From NCBI RefSeq assembly GCF_002083135.2, contig NZ_NBTM02000001.1, forward strand, positions 248,001 through 312,000: a DNA stretch of 64,000 bases, written 5' to 3'. This DNA is from Aerococcus viridans (GTDB lineage Bacteria; Bacillota; Bacilli; Lactobacillales; Aerococcaceae). Shown here piece after piece: positions 37,066 to 46,174 of this stretch (its first letter is position 1; each line of letters starts with the position of its first letter). A program made the position numbers and the translations under genes. Under the pieces are notes generated by a model. The model did no database searches. It had not been told where the DNA came from and saw only the letters and a program-made list of their open reading frames with translations.

Positions 37066-37505
37066 TATTCCACATTCCTTATATTTTCTTCATTCATATT
37101 CAACCCTTGTTCTTCAGCGATGTCTACCACTCGTGAGTAGTTAGATAATTCGTGGATTTCTTGGGTTAGATTCTCTTTTTGAACACCTAAATCTTCTGCG
37201 TTCTGTTGTACTTCTTGTAACTGCTGTGACGCTGCATTCACGTTAGCACGCATAATGGTCACCCCTAATAGTCCCGAAATCATAACTAGAAAGGTTACTG
37301 TCATCAACATTTTCTGCATCAGTGAGAATTTTACTTTTGATCTACTTTTACTGGCCGGTATACTCGCCGGAAGAGCAGTCATATTCCGCTTTGGTTGTGC
37401 CTGTTGACTTTCTTCTGGGTAAGCCGGAATATTTGGAATGGCTCTTTCGGCCGGCATGGCGTTCATTTTAATATTTACTTGGTCTTGTAGTAGAAATATT
37501 GCCAT
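37065..37505 (-). CDS. ftsL: Cell division protein FtsL
   Basis: Small bitopic divisome protein of the FtsL-FtsB/DivIC-FtsQ/DivIB complex. The 146-residue product has a roughly 65-residue cytoplasmic part rich in Pro/Ala/Lys, one membrane helix (about 67-86, MLMTVTFLVMISGLLGVTIM) and an outside leucine-zipper-like coil (about 90-130) ending in VVDIAEEQGLNMNEENIRNVE. GGGAG lies 8 bases before the ATG. It sits between rsmH and pbp2x, the conserved place for this fast-evolving gene; identity rests on layout and order. Confidence 0.92.
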   Translation of the reverse strand: MAIFLLQDQVNIKMNAMPAERAIPNIPAYPEESQQAQPKRNMTALPASIPASKSRSKVKFSLMQKMLMTVTFLVMISGLLGVTIMRANVNAASQQLQEVQQNAEDLGVQKENLTQEIHELSNYSRVVDIAEEQGLNMNEENIRNVE

Positions 37506-37568
37506 AAATACTGCTCCCTTCTATTGGTTGGCTTCCTTTTGCTTGTTGGTCTAAAGTTGTTTAAATGT

Positions 37569-38519
37569 CTATTTAATGCGTTCGATTATACGCAACTTGG
37601 CACTTTGTGCGCGTGAGTTATGCGCCAATTCTTCTTCACTGGCGTAAATTGGTTTTCTATTGACCAATTTAAATGGGGCTTCAATATCTGCATTAATTAC
37701 CGGTAAATTCGCCGGTAATTCCTCGCCTGTTGAAGCGTCCTTGAACATTTGTTTCACAATGCGGTCTTCTAATGATTGGAAAGAAATCGTCGATACCCGT
37801 CCGCCAACATTCAATAAATTCAGTGCTTGCTCTAGGGAATCTTCAATCGCACCTAATTCATCGTTGACTGCAATACGTACTGCTTGGAAAACCCGTTTGG
37901 CCGGATGTCCACCCTTACGACGTGCTGGTGCCGGAATCGCTTCCTTAATAATGTCCACCAATTCCTCTGTACGCGTAATACGGTGGTCCGCTCTTCTTTG
38001 CTCGATTTTACGGGCAATTTGTTTAGAGAATTTTTCTTCTCCGTAGCGGTAAAAAATACGTACAAGATCATTGAAATCCCACTCATTAATAATGGTTTCT
38101 GCTGTTAATACTTGGGTTTGGTCCATACGCATGTCTAATGGTGCATCTTGGTGGTATGAAAATCCGCGTTCAATCTCATCTAATTGAGGTGAGCTCACGC
38201 CAAGGTCATACAAGATACCGTCTACGCCAGTAATACCCATTTTTTCAAGTTCTGACTGGATATGTCTGAAATTATTGTGGACAAGGGTAACCTTGCCATT
38301 TTCAATTTCCGCTGCCAATACTTTTTCGGCATTGCCAATAGCCACTAAATCCTGATCAAAGGCGATTAAACGACCTTCGTCAGATAGGGCTGCTGCAATT
38401 TTAGAACTATGTCCAGCACCACCCAAAGTACAATCAACATAAATACCATTAGGTTTGATTGCCAATCCGTCTACTGATTCGTTTAATAACACTGAGATAT
38501 GATGGAATTCATTTGCCAT
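37569..38519 (-). CDS. rsmH: 16S rRNA (cytosine1402-N4)-methyltransferase RsmH (MraW)
   Basis: SAM-dependent enzyme that methylates N4 of C1402 in the decoding centre. The 316-residue product starts [20 protein letters not shown] and has the SAM-binding loop [14 protein letters not shown], the motif [14 protein letters not shown] and the C-terminal [22 protein letters not shown]. It is the second gene of the dcw operon, directly after mraZ. Confidence 0.97.
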   Translation of the reverse strand: MANEFHHISVLLNESVDGLAIKPNGIYVDCTLGGAGHSSKIAAALSDEGRLIAFDQDLVAIGNAEKVLAAEIENGKVTLVHNNFRHIQSELEKMGITGVDGILYDLGVSSPQLDEIERGFSYHQDAPLDMRMDQTQVLTAETIINEWDFNDLVRIFYRYGEEKFSKQIARKIEQRRADHRITRTEELVDIIKEAIPAPARRKGGHPAKRVFQAVRIAVNDELGAIEDSLEQALNLLNVGGRVSTISFQSLEDRIVKQMFKDASTGEELPANLPVINADIEAPFKLVNRKPIYASEEELAHNSRAQSAKLRIIERIK

Positions 38520-38598
38520 TCTTCTGCCATCCTCTTCTTCTATAATTCTTTATCTCTTCAAAATTTATTACATTTGTTTTTCTAATTTAAGTTTTTAA

Positions 38599-39030
38599 TT
38601 AAAGGCCAAAATCTAACATGTCTTCCGCAATTTCTTCAAAGCTTTCTTCAATTTCAGAAGAAACACTTTCCCATTTTGTTTTCGACCAAATTTCAATACG
38701 GTCCGAAACGCCTAAGACCAAACATTCTTTTTCAAGATTGGCGTAGTCTACTAGGGTTGATGGGATATTGATACGACCCTGTTTATCAATTTCAGCTTCA
38801 GCCGCTGCAGAATAGAAAAATCGTGTGAAAGCACGTGCTTCTTTCTTAGCTAACGGTAATTGTTTCAATTTCTCTTGAATTTTCTCCCAATTTTCTAAAG
38901 GATAGCCAAAAACACACCCATCCAACCCACGTGTAATCACGAACTTAGCACCTAAGTCCTCACGTAATTTTGCCGGAATGATGATTCGCCCTTTGGCGTC
39001 GATATTATGTTGGAATTCGCCCATTAACAT
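38599..39030 (-). CDS. mraZ: Transcriptional regulator MraZ
   Basis: First gene of the dcw cluster; a ring-forming DNA-binding protein that represses its own operon in the bacteria studied. The 143-residue product has two SpoVT/AbrB-like domains with the DxxGR signatures [17 protein letters not shown] (about 9-25) and [18 protein letters not shown] (about 82-99). GAGGGTGA precedes the ATG. Four decamer-phased binding boxes lie 48-82 bases upstream, consistent with autoregulation. Confidence 0.96.
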   Translation of the reverse strand: MLMGEFQHNIDAKGRIIIPAKLREDLGAKFVITRGLDGCVFGYPLENWEKIQEKLKQLPLAKKEARAFTRFFYSAAAEAEIDKQGRINIPSTLVDYANLEKECLVLGVSDRIEIWSKTKWESVSSEIEESFEEIAEDMLDFGL

Positions 39031-39077
39031 CTTTTATCACCCTCTGTGCCTAACCTTAACCTTTATTGGTTTTAGTC

Positions 39078-39112
39078 TACCATATCTCCCCACTTTTCAC
39101 CACAATTCCCCA
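39078..39112 (-). promoter_or_regulatory. MraZ operator: four boxes at exact 10-bp spacing
   Basis: On minus TGGGG, TGGTG, TGGGG and TGGTA start every 10 bases (complements at 39108-39112, 39098-39102, 39088-39092 and 39078-39082). MraZ proteins are known to bind direct TGGKG-type repeats one helical turn apart ahead of mraZ. The fourth box is weaker (A at the last place) and overlaps the probable -10 region. Confidence 0.85.
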
Positions 39113-39171
39113 AAAATTTGCTATTTTTTAAACATTCTGTGGAAAAGACGTAATTTCGATCTTTTTCCACA

Positions 39172-39210
39172 AAAAAAAGCTTTCAACCTGTTTTTAACAA
39201 GTTCAAAACT
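39172..39210 (-). terminator. Terminator between the DUF3397-like gene and mraZ
   Basis: On minus AACTTGTT pairs with AACAGGTT around three A, with further pairing of AGTTTT/GAAAGCT outside, followed by eight T. It isolates the dcw operon from the gene upstream. Confidence 0.7.
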
Positions 39211-39275
39211 TCTTTCTTGTACATTTTTAAAAATTTTAGGTTTCTAACCAATAGAAATTGATAGCTAGCTAATAT

Positions 39276-39650
39276 TTACATTGTCACTACTTGAATAATT
39301 CGGCAGACTGTTACCATCACATAAAGAATGAAAGTAATGGAGAAAGTAATATTTACCAGCATGCGGTAGAATTTTCCAACAATAACTTCTTTTTTTTTCA
39401 CAAATCGCCAAACTAAAATACCAATCGCCAATAAGGAAATCACAACCACTAAGTGGGGAATAATTGAAAAGAATAATAAATCCTTGGAGATAAAGTGGAG
39501 GCAAACTAAAAGAATGGGAAAAACAACATCAATCGGTGCAAATTTAATCCGCTTGTTAAAGTAGAGGTAGGGTTTTCCAACTGTGCCCACAAGCATTAAG
39601 CTCACGATGGGTAGTAGATAAAACAGTATTTCGCTCCATTTGAAAGCCAT
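39276..39650 (-). CDS. DUF3397-like four-helix membrane protein
   Basis: A 124-residue integral membrane protein with about four hydrophobic helices (about 8-24, 38-57, 63-80 and 97-118). Its size, layout and position immediately upstream of mraZ match the DUF3397 family of Lactobacillales and Bacillales; I know of no function. The start is ATG 39650 (MAFKWSEILFYLLP), with AAAGG about 9 bases before it; an in-frame ATG at 39668 lies before this binding site. Its own terminator separates it from mraZ, so adjacency to dcw does not mean co-transcription. Confidence 0.75.
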   Translation of the reverse strand: MAFKWSEILFYLLPIVSLMLVGTVGKPYLYFNKRIKFAPIDVVFPILLVCLHFISKDLLFFSIIPHLVVVISLLAIGILVWRFVKKKEVIVGKFYRMLVNITFSITFILYVMVTVCRIIQVVTM

Positions 39651-39763
39651 AATCGTCAACCTTTCCATTGTTTTCTATATCAACCATAAGTATATCATCC
39701 ATTAATACTAGCTAAGATGTCTAAAAATGTCTAGAATGATTTTCCCTTTGAACAAGTAAAACC

Positions 39764-39799
39764 AAAAAAAGGCACTAACCAAAAGCGGTTAATGCCCTT
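39764..39799 (-). terminator. Terminator of the yceD-rpmF operon
   Basis: On minus GGCATTAACC pairs with GGTTAGTGCC (one wobble) around a six-base loop and runs into seven T. It lies about 90 bases after rpmF. Confidence 0.85.
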
Positions 39800-39885
39800 T
39801 TAATTATATATAATCAAAGTAAACATTTAAGTTTCCCACATATCAACTATGCGGTAATCCTCTATGAATCTTGCGCTAAATAAAA

Positions 39886-40071
39886 TTATTCAGCTGCTGG
39901 GTCAGTCATTACATCTTTACCATCGTAGAAACCGCAGTTTGCACATACATGGTGAGATTTACGTAATTCACCACAGTTAGGGCATGCGTTCATTCCAGGT
40001 ACTTCTAACTTGTAATGTGTACGGCGTTTGTTTTTTCTTTGTTTAGACGTTTTACGTTTTGGTACTGCCAT
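39886..40071 (-). CDS. rpmF: 50S ribosomal protein L32
   Basis: A 61-residue large-subunit protein: basic N-terminus [20 protein letters not shown] and a zinc ribbon CPNCGE ... CANCG (two CxxC pairs intact, so the zinc-binding C-plus form). Two ATGs stand in tandem at 40074 and 40071; the second gives the universal MAVPKRK start with better spacing from GGAGGT. It follows yceD by about 27 bases, the near-universal partner. Confidence 0.97.
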   Translation of the reverse strand: MAVPKRKTSKQRKNKRRTHYKLEVPGMNACPNCGELRKSHHVCANCGFYDGKDVMTDPAAE

Positions 40072-40097
40072 CATTACACCTCCTAATTAAATATCAA

Positions 40098-40655
40098 TTA
40101 TGCTTCATCCGACGATTCCGAATCTTTAAACAAATCTTGAAGTTTAGCGAATTCAGGATTAATAACTTCCTCTTCCTCGCGTTCAGCTTCAAACTCTGTT
40201 TGACTTACAACTCGCCAGTCATTCCCTTCAGGAAACGCATCGTCAGCCTCTTCCTCTTCAGTCAAAATCTGAATTGGTAGATTTAGAAGAATGTTGTCAC
40301 GAATAGATTCTCGCAAATCTAACGTGTAGCTATCCATAGATAACTGAACAACGTGTTCTTCATCGACAATATCTGTCTCCCAACCGTCTTCAATAAAACG
40401 TTCGGAAACTGGTAATTGTAGATCCAGCACTACCGGCTCTAAAGACCGTGTAGATGGCATCGTCATTTTTAGTGCTAATCGTAATTGTGTCAATACTGTA
40501 TGTTCTTCATAGAGAACCATACCATCAACTGAAACAGGGGATATGTCGATCAACTCAGGTATTACTGCCTTCATTTGCTCTTTCATATCGACTGATTCTT
40601 GGATTATCATTGGTTGGGATGCGATTTGACGCAACTCTTGAATAGACCATTTCAT
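40098..40655 (-). CDS. yceD: YceD-family (DUF177) protein, 23S rRNA accumulation/assembly
   Basis: A 185-residue acidic protein of the DUF177 family, required for normal 23S rRNA accumulation in plants and E. coli and almost always upstream of rpmF. The family segments LDLQLPVSERFIEDGWETD and LDLRESIRDNILLNLPI are seen. The start is ATG 40655 (MKWSIQELRQIA), 6 bases after AGGTGG; the longer frame from TTG 40679 includes this binding site. It shares an operon with rpmF. Confidence 0.9.
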   Translation of the reverse strand: MKWSIQELRQIASQPMIIQESVDMKEQMKAVIPELIDISPVSVDGMVLYEEHTVLTQLRLALKMTMPSTRSLEPVVLDLQLPVSERFIEDGWETDIVDEEHVVQLSMDSYTLDLRESIRDNILLNLPIQILTEEEEADDAFPEGNDWRVVSQTEFEAEREEEEVINPEFAKLQDLFKDSESSDEA

Positions 40656-40853
40656 TATTGACCACCTAATAAGCAACAAGAAAAATTATACTAAGTTTAA
40701 ACTTATTTGTCAATGTTTTTTCCTTGACAAGGTCATTAATTAAACTCATTATCACTTTTTGACTGTCATATTTACAGGATGAAACGCACTTTCCCATACT
40801 ACTAGGTCTCCATCAAAAAGTAAACTATTTTCCCTCTGCTCCCTTTCTTTTTT

Positions 40854-42125
40854 TTATTTCGTAAATATTGGCGGATGATTGAAATTTTGTTTATCAATTT
40901 GTGGTTTTAGTATTTCATACATCCGGTCAACCTTCAACCACATTGGCCAGTTTTCTTCACTCGTCTGGTCCACACGACTCACCAATTGCCACAGACTATC
41001 CGCCCCACTTAAATCCGCTTTAACCGTCTTCAAGTAAGCCCGTCCCTTCTCAGTCGCCCCAAGCAACATCAAAGGCTGTCGATGACTAGGTGAAAGCACT
41101 GCCTGCATCTCATCTTTTTTAATATTCAAAGCCACCATCAAAGCCGTCCTTTGCACCCGATTTGCAGACCAATTCCGGTTCTTCACCCGGTCCACAAAAT
41201 CAGAGAAATTATCCGCCTGCTTAATCGCCTCAACCATCCGATTTTCCATACCACCCACCATTTGATAGATAGCCCCTAACTCCGCATTAGAAGCCGTCAA
41301 CAAACGATAGCGCAGATAGGGAAACAAATCCGTCCACGATACCAGCTGGTCCGCCTCAATCGCCTCACATAAAGCCTCAACCATATCACTAGGCACCATC
41401 TTCTCCAATTCATTTGAATCTTTAAGACCCTTTAAATCTTTAGAAAAGAGGTAGTGACGTATGGCTGACCCAGACGTATAAAGGCTAGTACCTTGGTCTA
41501 ATTGGCCTTCATTTAAGGCATTTAAACGATGGTTGTCCCCAACCCGTTTGACTGGCACCATCTTTAAAGGCGTCTGTAACTGGGCATTGACCTTAGCATA
41601 GGCAAAAGCTAGTAAGGTATTGGCGTTTTCTTTAAAGTTGATCTTTAAATCAGCAATTTCTAGATGGGTCGCCTGTAAATTTTGAATAGCTGCAATTCGT
41701 TTTTCAGCGAAAGAACGGTTGTCTAAATTCTCTACATATTGGTCAGCTTCCGTTACTTGATCAGGGTGGGCGACCATCCACTTGGCCAATTGTTCATAAT
41801 CAGAAAAGTGGTCGTCTTCAACCCCAAAAGAAAAAGCTGATGCACCAAGGGCCGCCAAAGCTTTTACCCCGCCTTCAGCGAAGTAGTCAGCTGGTTGGGT
41901 AGCAAACCAGAATGGTAACTCAACCACTAAATCACAGCCGTTTTCCAAAGCAACGGCTGCTCGCGCCCACTTAGATACCAAGCTTGGTTCCCCACGTTGC
42001 ACGTAGTTACCTGACATGACGCCAATCACAAGGTCCGCCTTGGCCTGGTCTTTGGCTTTTTTGATCTGATAGGCGTGTCCGTTATGGAACGGATGCCATT
42101 CGGCAATAATTCCGACAGCTTGCAT
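40854..42125 (-). CDS. tmcAL: tRNA(Met) cytidine acetate ligase TmcAL (YlbM family)
   Basis: Nucleotidyltransferase-like enzyme that makes N4-acetylcytidine at C34 of elongator tRNA-Met from acetate and ATP. The 423-residue product has the family N-terminus GIIAEWHPFHNGHAYQI, with the nucleotidyltransferase HxGH-type loop as HNGH; many relatives have EYNPFHNGH, so WH replaces YN here. Further family segments are VMSGNYVQRGEPSLVSKW, SGSAIRHYL and NRWS-type AN RVQRTAL. In Bacillus ylbM neighbours ylbN (yceD) and rpmF; here it joins the end of the yqe operon to that unit. Confidence 0.93.
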   Translation of the reverse strand: MQAVGIIAEWHPFHNGHAYQIKKAKDQAKADLVIGVMSGNYVQRGEPSLVSKWARAAVALENGCDLVVELPFWFATQPADYFAEGGVKALAALGASAFSFGVEDDHFSDYEQLAKWMVAHPDQVTEADQYVENLDNRSFAEKRIAAIQNLQATHLEIADLKINFKENANTLLAFAYAKVNAQLQTPLKMVPVKRVGDNHRLNALNEGQLDQGTSLYTSGSAIRHYLFSKDLKGLKDSNELEKMVPSDMVEALCEAIEADQLVSWTDLFPYLRYRLLTASNAELGAIYQMVGGMENRMVEAIKQADNFSDFVDRVKNRNWSANRVQRTALMVALNIKKDEMQAVLSPSHRQPLMLLGATEKGRAYLKTVKADLSGADSLWQLVSRVDQTSEENWPMWLKVDRMYEILKPQIDKQNFNHPPIFTK

Positions 42126-42158
42126 AGGGTCACCCCTTTTTCAAAGTGTTTACATTAC

Positions 42159-42926
42159 TTATTTTTGGGCTGAAAAGAAGATACGTTTAGAACTTTCATC
42201 CGGTGTGTCTTGACTAAAGTCTGCTGTGACACGGATCTTTTTGAAGCCTACTTGGGTCAAAATTTCCTGGTATGCTTCAATAGGCAAGGTCTGTTCGTAG
42301 TGCATTTCTTCAAACCGTTGATAGTTGTTATCGTCTGTGTTTTGAACGAATACGTTAATGGTATGGTCGATAGTATTTTCGCCACGGAACTGGTCTGATG
42401 TCCAGGTAAATACGGCGTCATCCCACTCAACGACAAAGGATGTTTCTGGATAGATGTCATTCATTTGATGAATAGAATGAACGTCGAACATGAAAATCCC
42501 ACCATTTTGTAATTGCTGGTAGATATGGGTAAAAGTAGTTTTTACCGCATTCGCGTCCGCTAGATAATTAAAGGTATCGCAGAAGCAAGAAATGACTGCT
42601 GCTTGGTTCTTTAATTCAAATGTGGTCATGTCATCTTGCCAGAATTCAAGATCTAACTTAGCATCCTTAGCGTTCGTTTTAGCTGCTGTGACCATCTTTT
42701 CGGATAGGTCTAGCCCCTTGATAGGATAACCTGCTTGGGCCATCAAGATAGCGAATTGACCGCCACCTGCGCCAAGGTCCAACCAATAGTCTTGGCCCTC
42801 TATGAATTTGTCGAAGGCCTGCATGGTTTCTGTGGCGTAGGTAAACCAAGATAGGTATAAACTGTCATCAAACAAGATTTCGTAGACATCGGCGAATACG
42901 TCATATTGTTGTTGATTTTCTGTCAT
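42159..42926 (-). CDS. Class I SAM-dependent methyltransferase, YqeM type
   Basis: A 255-residue methyltransferase with motif I LDLGAGGGQFAILMA (about 48-62), GYPIKGLDLSEKM (motif II acid) and a post-I region typical of small-molecule enzymes. It occupies the yqeM place at the end of the yqeG-yqeM operon; the substrate is unknown. It starts 9 bases after the rsfS stop with AAGG before the ATG. By context it may act in translation or ribosome quality, but that is inference only. Confidence 0.87.
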   Translation of the reverse strand: MTENQQQYDVFADVYEILFDDSLYLSWFTYATETMQAFDKFIEGQDYWLDLGAGGGQFAILMAQAGYPIKGLDLSEKMVTAAKTNAKDAKLDLEFWQDDMTTFELKNQAAVISCFCDTFNYLADANAVKTTFTHIYQQLQNGGIFMFDVHSIHQMNDIYPETSFVVEWDDAVFTWTSDQFRGENTIDHTINVFVQNTDDNNYQRFEEMHYEQTLPIEAYQEILTQVGFKKIRVTADFSQDTPDESSKRIFFSAQK

Positions 42927-42935
42927 GGTTGCGCC

Positions 42936-43295
42936 TTAGCTAATCCATTCTTCAACGTTGACTAATGGTGCTTCAGCCCACATTTTTTCTAAGTTGTAGA
43001 AACCACGTTCTTCACTTGTAAATACGTGTACAATCACGTCGAAAGCATCGATTAAGATCCAACGGTTACCGTCTTTTCCCTCGATACCCTTCACTGAAAA
43101 TCCTGCTTCTTCAATTGCGTCTTCAACAGCGTCCACAATGGCTTTAACTTGACGATCGTTACGACCAGACATGATGACAAAATAGTCAGCCATTGGTGTT
43201 GTGTTGGCAACGTCTAAGGCAACGATATCTGTCGCTAAGCGATCATCTGCGCCTCTAACGATTGCTTCTAATAATACTTCACTCTTTTTAGTCAT
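42936..43295 (-). CDS. rsfS: Ribosomal silencing factor RsfS
   Basis: Binds L14 on the 50S subunit and blocks joining to the 30S during starvation. The 119-residue product has the compact fold with ALDVANTTPMADYFVIMSGR and the conserved WILIDAFDVIVHVFTSEERGFYNLEKMW. It lies between yqeK and yqeM, as in Bacillus (yqeL). Confidence 0.96.
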   Translation of the reverse strand: MTKKSEVLLEAIVRGADDRLATDIVALDVANTTPMADYFVIMSGRNDRQVKAIVDAVEDAIEEAGFSVKGIEGKDGNRWILIDAFDVIVHVFTSEERGFYNLEKMWAEAPLVNVEEWIS

Positions 43296-43341
43296 AAATA
43301 CTCCTTTATTATTGCTGTTTTATTCTGATTACTTATTTTTA

Positions 43342-43956
43342 TTACTTTTTTTTACTGCTATATTTCTTGACCCAATCATTATAGATTGCAATGGTTTCTG
43401 GGTATACTTGACGGCCTGATTCAACCAAATGCACAATGGATTGCTTGATTTTAAAGTCTACTGCGGCATCTAAGTCAGTTTTAGCTAATTCACGTGCTTT
43501 TTCAACGCCTTTAAAATCACGATCTGGTTCAATATAGTCAGCAATAAACAAGATTTTTTGATTTAGGGTCATGTCATAGTTCCCTATAGTATGGGACCAA
43601 ACAGCCTTTAAGATATCTTCATCTTTGACCCCAAACTGGGTATCTGCGATCATAGCGGCTAGTGGACCGTGCCAGATGGCAGATCCGTAATTTAACCACT
43701 CAGGGTTGTAACCTGGATAGTCTTTAAACTCAGCCAAGTGGGTTTCGCTGTCATCTTTGGCATAATCATGCAGTAAGGCTGCAATACTGGCCTTATCTAC
43801 GTCCGCTTCAGGGTAAAGTTCAGCTAGTTGAATCGCTGTTTCTTCCACCCGCAAAATGTGCTTATATCGCTTGTCGGTTAAACGAGCCTGCAGTAATTTT
43901 TCAAGTTCATCCCGTTTAATATTAATTAAATCCGGATTTAATTCTCTAGCTTTCAT
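43342..43956 (-). CDS. yqeK: HD-domain phosphohydrolase YqeK (probable Ap4A hydrolase)
   Basis: A 204-residue HD-superfamily protein; relatives split diadenosine tetraphosphate symmetrically to ADP. Metal ligands are visible as RYKHILRVEETA (His), AALLHDYAKDD (HD), IWHGPLAA and a later Asp in FIADYIEPDRDF. The start is taken as ATG 43956 (MKARELNPDLI), overlapping the end of nadD by 11 bases; the longer frame upstream lies wholly in nadD. The binding site is about 13 bases away, so coupling to nadD is likely. Confidence 0.92.
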   Translation of the reverse strand: MKARELNPDLINIKRDELEKLLQARLTDKRYKHILRVEETAIQLAELYPEADVDKASIAALLHDYAKDDSETHLAEFKDYPGYNPEWLNYGSAIWHGPLAAMIADTQFGVKDEDILKAVWSHTIGNYDMTLNQKILFIADYIEPDRDFKGVEKARELAKTDLDAAVDFKIKQSIVHLVESGRQVYPETIAIYNDWVKKYSSKKK

Positions 43957-44608
43957 GTGCTTGATATAACCCCTTTTCTTGAATGTAGGCAACAACAGGT
44001 TCTGGTGTCAGGTAACGGATAGAAGCTTTTTCTGCCACCGATTTTCTGATCCCCGTTGATGACACGGTCATCCCTTCAGCGTCTACAAAAATCAATGGAT
44101 AGTCCGTATCATTTTGATACCCCTCCCGGCCGACACCTACAAAATGCACGATCTTAATCAAATCATCGATCCGGTGCCATTTAGGTAAGTTTTCGATCAT
44201 ATCGGCCCCAATGATGAAATAGAACTCATAAGTTGGATATAGGGTCGTTAATATCTCCATAGTATCCACCGTATAGGATTTTCCTACCCGGTCGAGTTCA
44301 ATTGCTTCTAGACTGAAATGTGGATTGTCTTGGATTGCCAATTCAATCATATCTACCCGGTAGGCGTCATCTAAGGTTTCTTTGGTTTCCGCATGGGGTG
44401 GCTTCTTGTTTGGCATAAACCACACTTCATCTAGTTTCAGCTTGTCATAGACTTGTTCAGCCATCAATAAATGTCCGTTGTGGATGGGGTTAAAGGTCCC
44501 CCCAAGAATACCAATCCGTTTATGGGGATTGTCTTCAAATGCTAATTCTGTCTCTGGTTCATTTATCAAACGAACATGTTCTTGACCTAAAAATGATACC
44601 TTTGCCAC
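43946..44608 (-). CDS. nadD: Nicotinate-nucleotide adenylyltransferase
   Basis: Makes deamido-NAD from NaMN and ATP. The 220-residue product has GILGGTFNPIHNGHLLMA (nucleotidyltransferase HxGH as HNGH), FMPNKKPPHAET, and the C-terminal VSSTGIRKSVAEK (the ISSTxIR motif). A roughly 30-residue N-terminal extension precedes the core, as in lactococcal and streptococcal NadD. Translation begins at GTG 44608, 6 bases after AGGAGG. It overlaps yqeK downstream. Confidence 0.95.
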   Translation of the reverse strand: MAKVSFLGQEHVRLINEPETELAFEDNPHKRIGILGGTFNPIHNGHLLMAEQVYDKLKLDEVWFMPNKKPPHAETKETLDDAYRVDMIELAIQDNPHFSLEAIELDRVGKSYTVDTMEILTTLYPTYEFYFIIGADMIENLPKWHRIDDLIKIVHFVGVGREGYQNDTDYPLIFVDAEGMTVSSTGIRKSVAEKASIRYLTPEPVVAYIQEKGLYQAHES

Positions 44609-44624
44609 AATTCGCCTCCTGTAA

Positions 44625-44933
44625 TTAGCCTAAAGCTTTTACTTGCGCTGAGATTTCTTGATACTTAGCTTCAGAAGAAGGACGGTATAAAGTAATCACA
44701 CGGCCGATTGTTTGGACAACAAATGCATCTACTGCTTCAGCAATTTCTACTGCCGCTTTGCTAGTTTCTTCATCTGTATTTTGTAATAAATGTACCTTGA
44801 TCAACTCACGTTTTTCTAGGACCTCATCAATTTGCACCATAAACTCTTCTGATAAACCGTTTTTACCAATGTTGGCTACGGGGTTCAAATGATGGGCTTC
44901 TTTACGTAAAAATTTCTTTTGTTTGTTATTCAA
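44625..44933 (-). CDS. yhbY: YhbY/YqeI-family CRM-domain RNA-binding protein
   Basis: A 102-residue CRM-domain protein linked to 50S subunit assembly. The conserved core LRKEAHHLNPVANIGKNGLS and the LIKVHLLQNT and TIGRVITLYRPS segments are present. AAAGGAG precedes the ATG. In Bacillus aroE stands between yqeH and yqeI; here yhbY follows yqeH directly after about 110 bases and aroE is missing. Confidence 0.94.
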   Translation of the reverse strand: MNNKQKKFLRKEAHHLNPVANIGKNGLSEEFMVQIDEVLEKRELIKVHLLQNTDEETSKAAVEIAEAVDAFVVQTIGRVITLYRPSSEAKYQEISAQVKALG

Positions 44934-45046
44934 AATGAATGGTCTCCTTTCATAATAAGGTGTGATAGCCGATCTTCCATTTCAGCAGGCTCAAACCCGA
45001 TTTTGCTTTAGTTGATATGCTATGCAACTTATACCGCGATTAAAAT

Positions 45047-46174
45047 CTAGATTAATTTTTCTCTGGTAATAATATCAATACCCTTTGGTACGTAAGCCGC
45101 GATTTGGACTGGGTCACTTACTGACACCCAGCCTAAACCTGGAAATACGATATCCGTTGGTGTTTTGATTGAAAATTCTTTGCGTACTAGTCCTGGAAAA
45201 TTGGCCACATTTTCTGGGTAAGGCGGTTGTAAAATCCCACCAAGATGTTCTTGGTAAAATTCGTCTGAACCCTCTAATTTACGACGGTGAGGTTTAATCT
45301 GACCAGACATATAAACCGTGAAGGACGTCCGTTCACCAGCAATAAAATCAAGACGGGCTAAGCCACCAAAGAACAATGTTTGTTCTGGATTCAGTTGGAA
45401 AGTCACAGGTTTAATTTCTTTATTCGGTAAGGCGTCCACCAATTCTTTTCCTTCTAAAATAGAGGTCATCTGGCCTGGGTTAATGATTCCTGGTGTATCA
45501 ATTAAGCTAGCTTCGTTACCCTCTGCATCGTCAAAAGGAATATCTATTAAATCTAAGGTCGTTCCTGGGAACTGGCTAGTTGTAATGACATCCGCTTCAA
45601 CACCTGTAGCTTGAAGAATACGGTTGATCAATGAAGATTTACCAACATTGGCCATACCAATCACATAAACATCACGGCCATCACGCATTTCATCGATTTT
45701 CGCTAATAAATCGTCAATATTAGCCCGCTTTTTAGCTGAGGTAAGGATTAAATCATCAATTTTAATCCCATTATCTTTCAAGTACTTACGCAACCAATTT
45801 TCAATCCGGTTGTGTTTCACTGCCTTTGGAATGGCGTCCATCTTGTTGGCAACCATTAGGATGGGGTTAGCCCCTGCAAAACGGTTTAAGCCGTTAATTA
45901 AAGAGCCTGCTACGTCAAAGATGTCAATCACGTTAACGATAAGGGCATCTTTTTCACTAAGGGTGTTTAAGATGGCTAAAAATTCATTTGCAGATGTCGA
46001 TACTTTCTCAAGGGTATTATAATGACGCAATTTAAAACAACGTTGGCAGTATAATAATCCTGATTCGATACCTTTCTGGTAGGCAGATTGCGGTGTGTAC
46101 CCGCGTTTGTCTGGTTGGTCAGTCTGAATTTCAGCACCACAACCAACGCAATATAGTGTTTCTTCGTTAGACAA
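45047..46174 (-). CDS. yqeH: Ribosome biogenesis GTPase YqeH
   Basis: Circularly permuted GTPase needed for 30S assembly. The 375-residue product starts with a zinc finger (CVGCGAE ... CQRCFKLRHY), then motifs in permuted order: G4 VANKMD, G5 LTSAKKR, G1 GMANVGKSSLINR and G3 IDTPGI, followed by the C-terminal domain. Its start overlaps the end of yqeG by 8 bases, so the two are coupled. Confidence 0.96.
   Translation of the reverse strand: MSNEETLYCVGCGAEIQTDQPDKRGYTPQSAYQKGIESGLLYCQRCFKLRHYNTLEKVSTSANEFLAILNTLSEKDALIVNVIDIFDVAGSLINGLNRFAGANPILMVANKMDAIPKAVKHNRIENWLRKYLKDNGIKIDDLILTSAKKRANIDDLLAKIDEMRDGRDVYVIGMANVGKSSLINRILQATGVEADVITTSQFPGTTLDLIDIPFDDAEGNEASLIDTPGIINPGQMTSILEGKELVDALPNKEIKPVTFQLNPEQTLFFGGLARLDFIAGERTSFTVYMSGQIKPHRRKLEGSDEFYQEHLGGILQPPYPENVANFPGLVRKEFSIKTPTDIVFPGLGWVSVSDPVQIAAYVPKGIDIITREKLI

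Noticed and set aside
39265-39504. 79-codon frame on minus overlapping the DUF3397-like gene
   Set aside because: Same strand, different frame; aromatic and cysteine-rich nonsense translation, no binding site.
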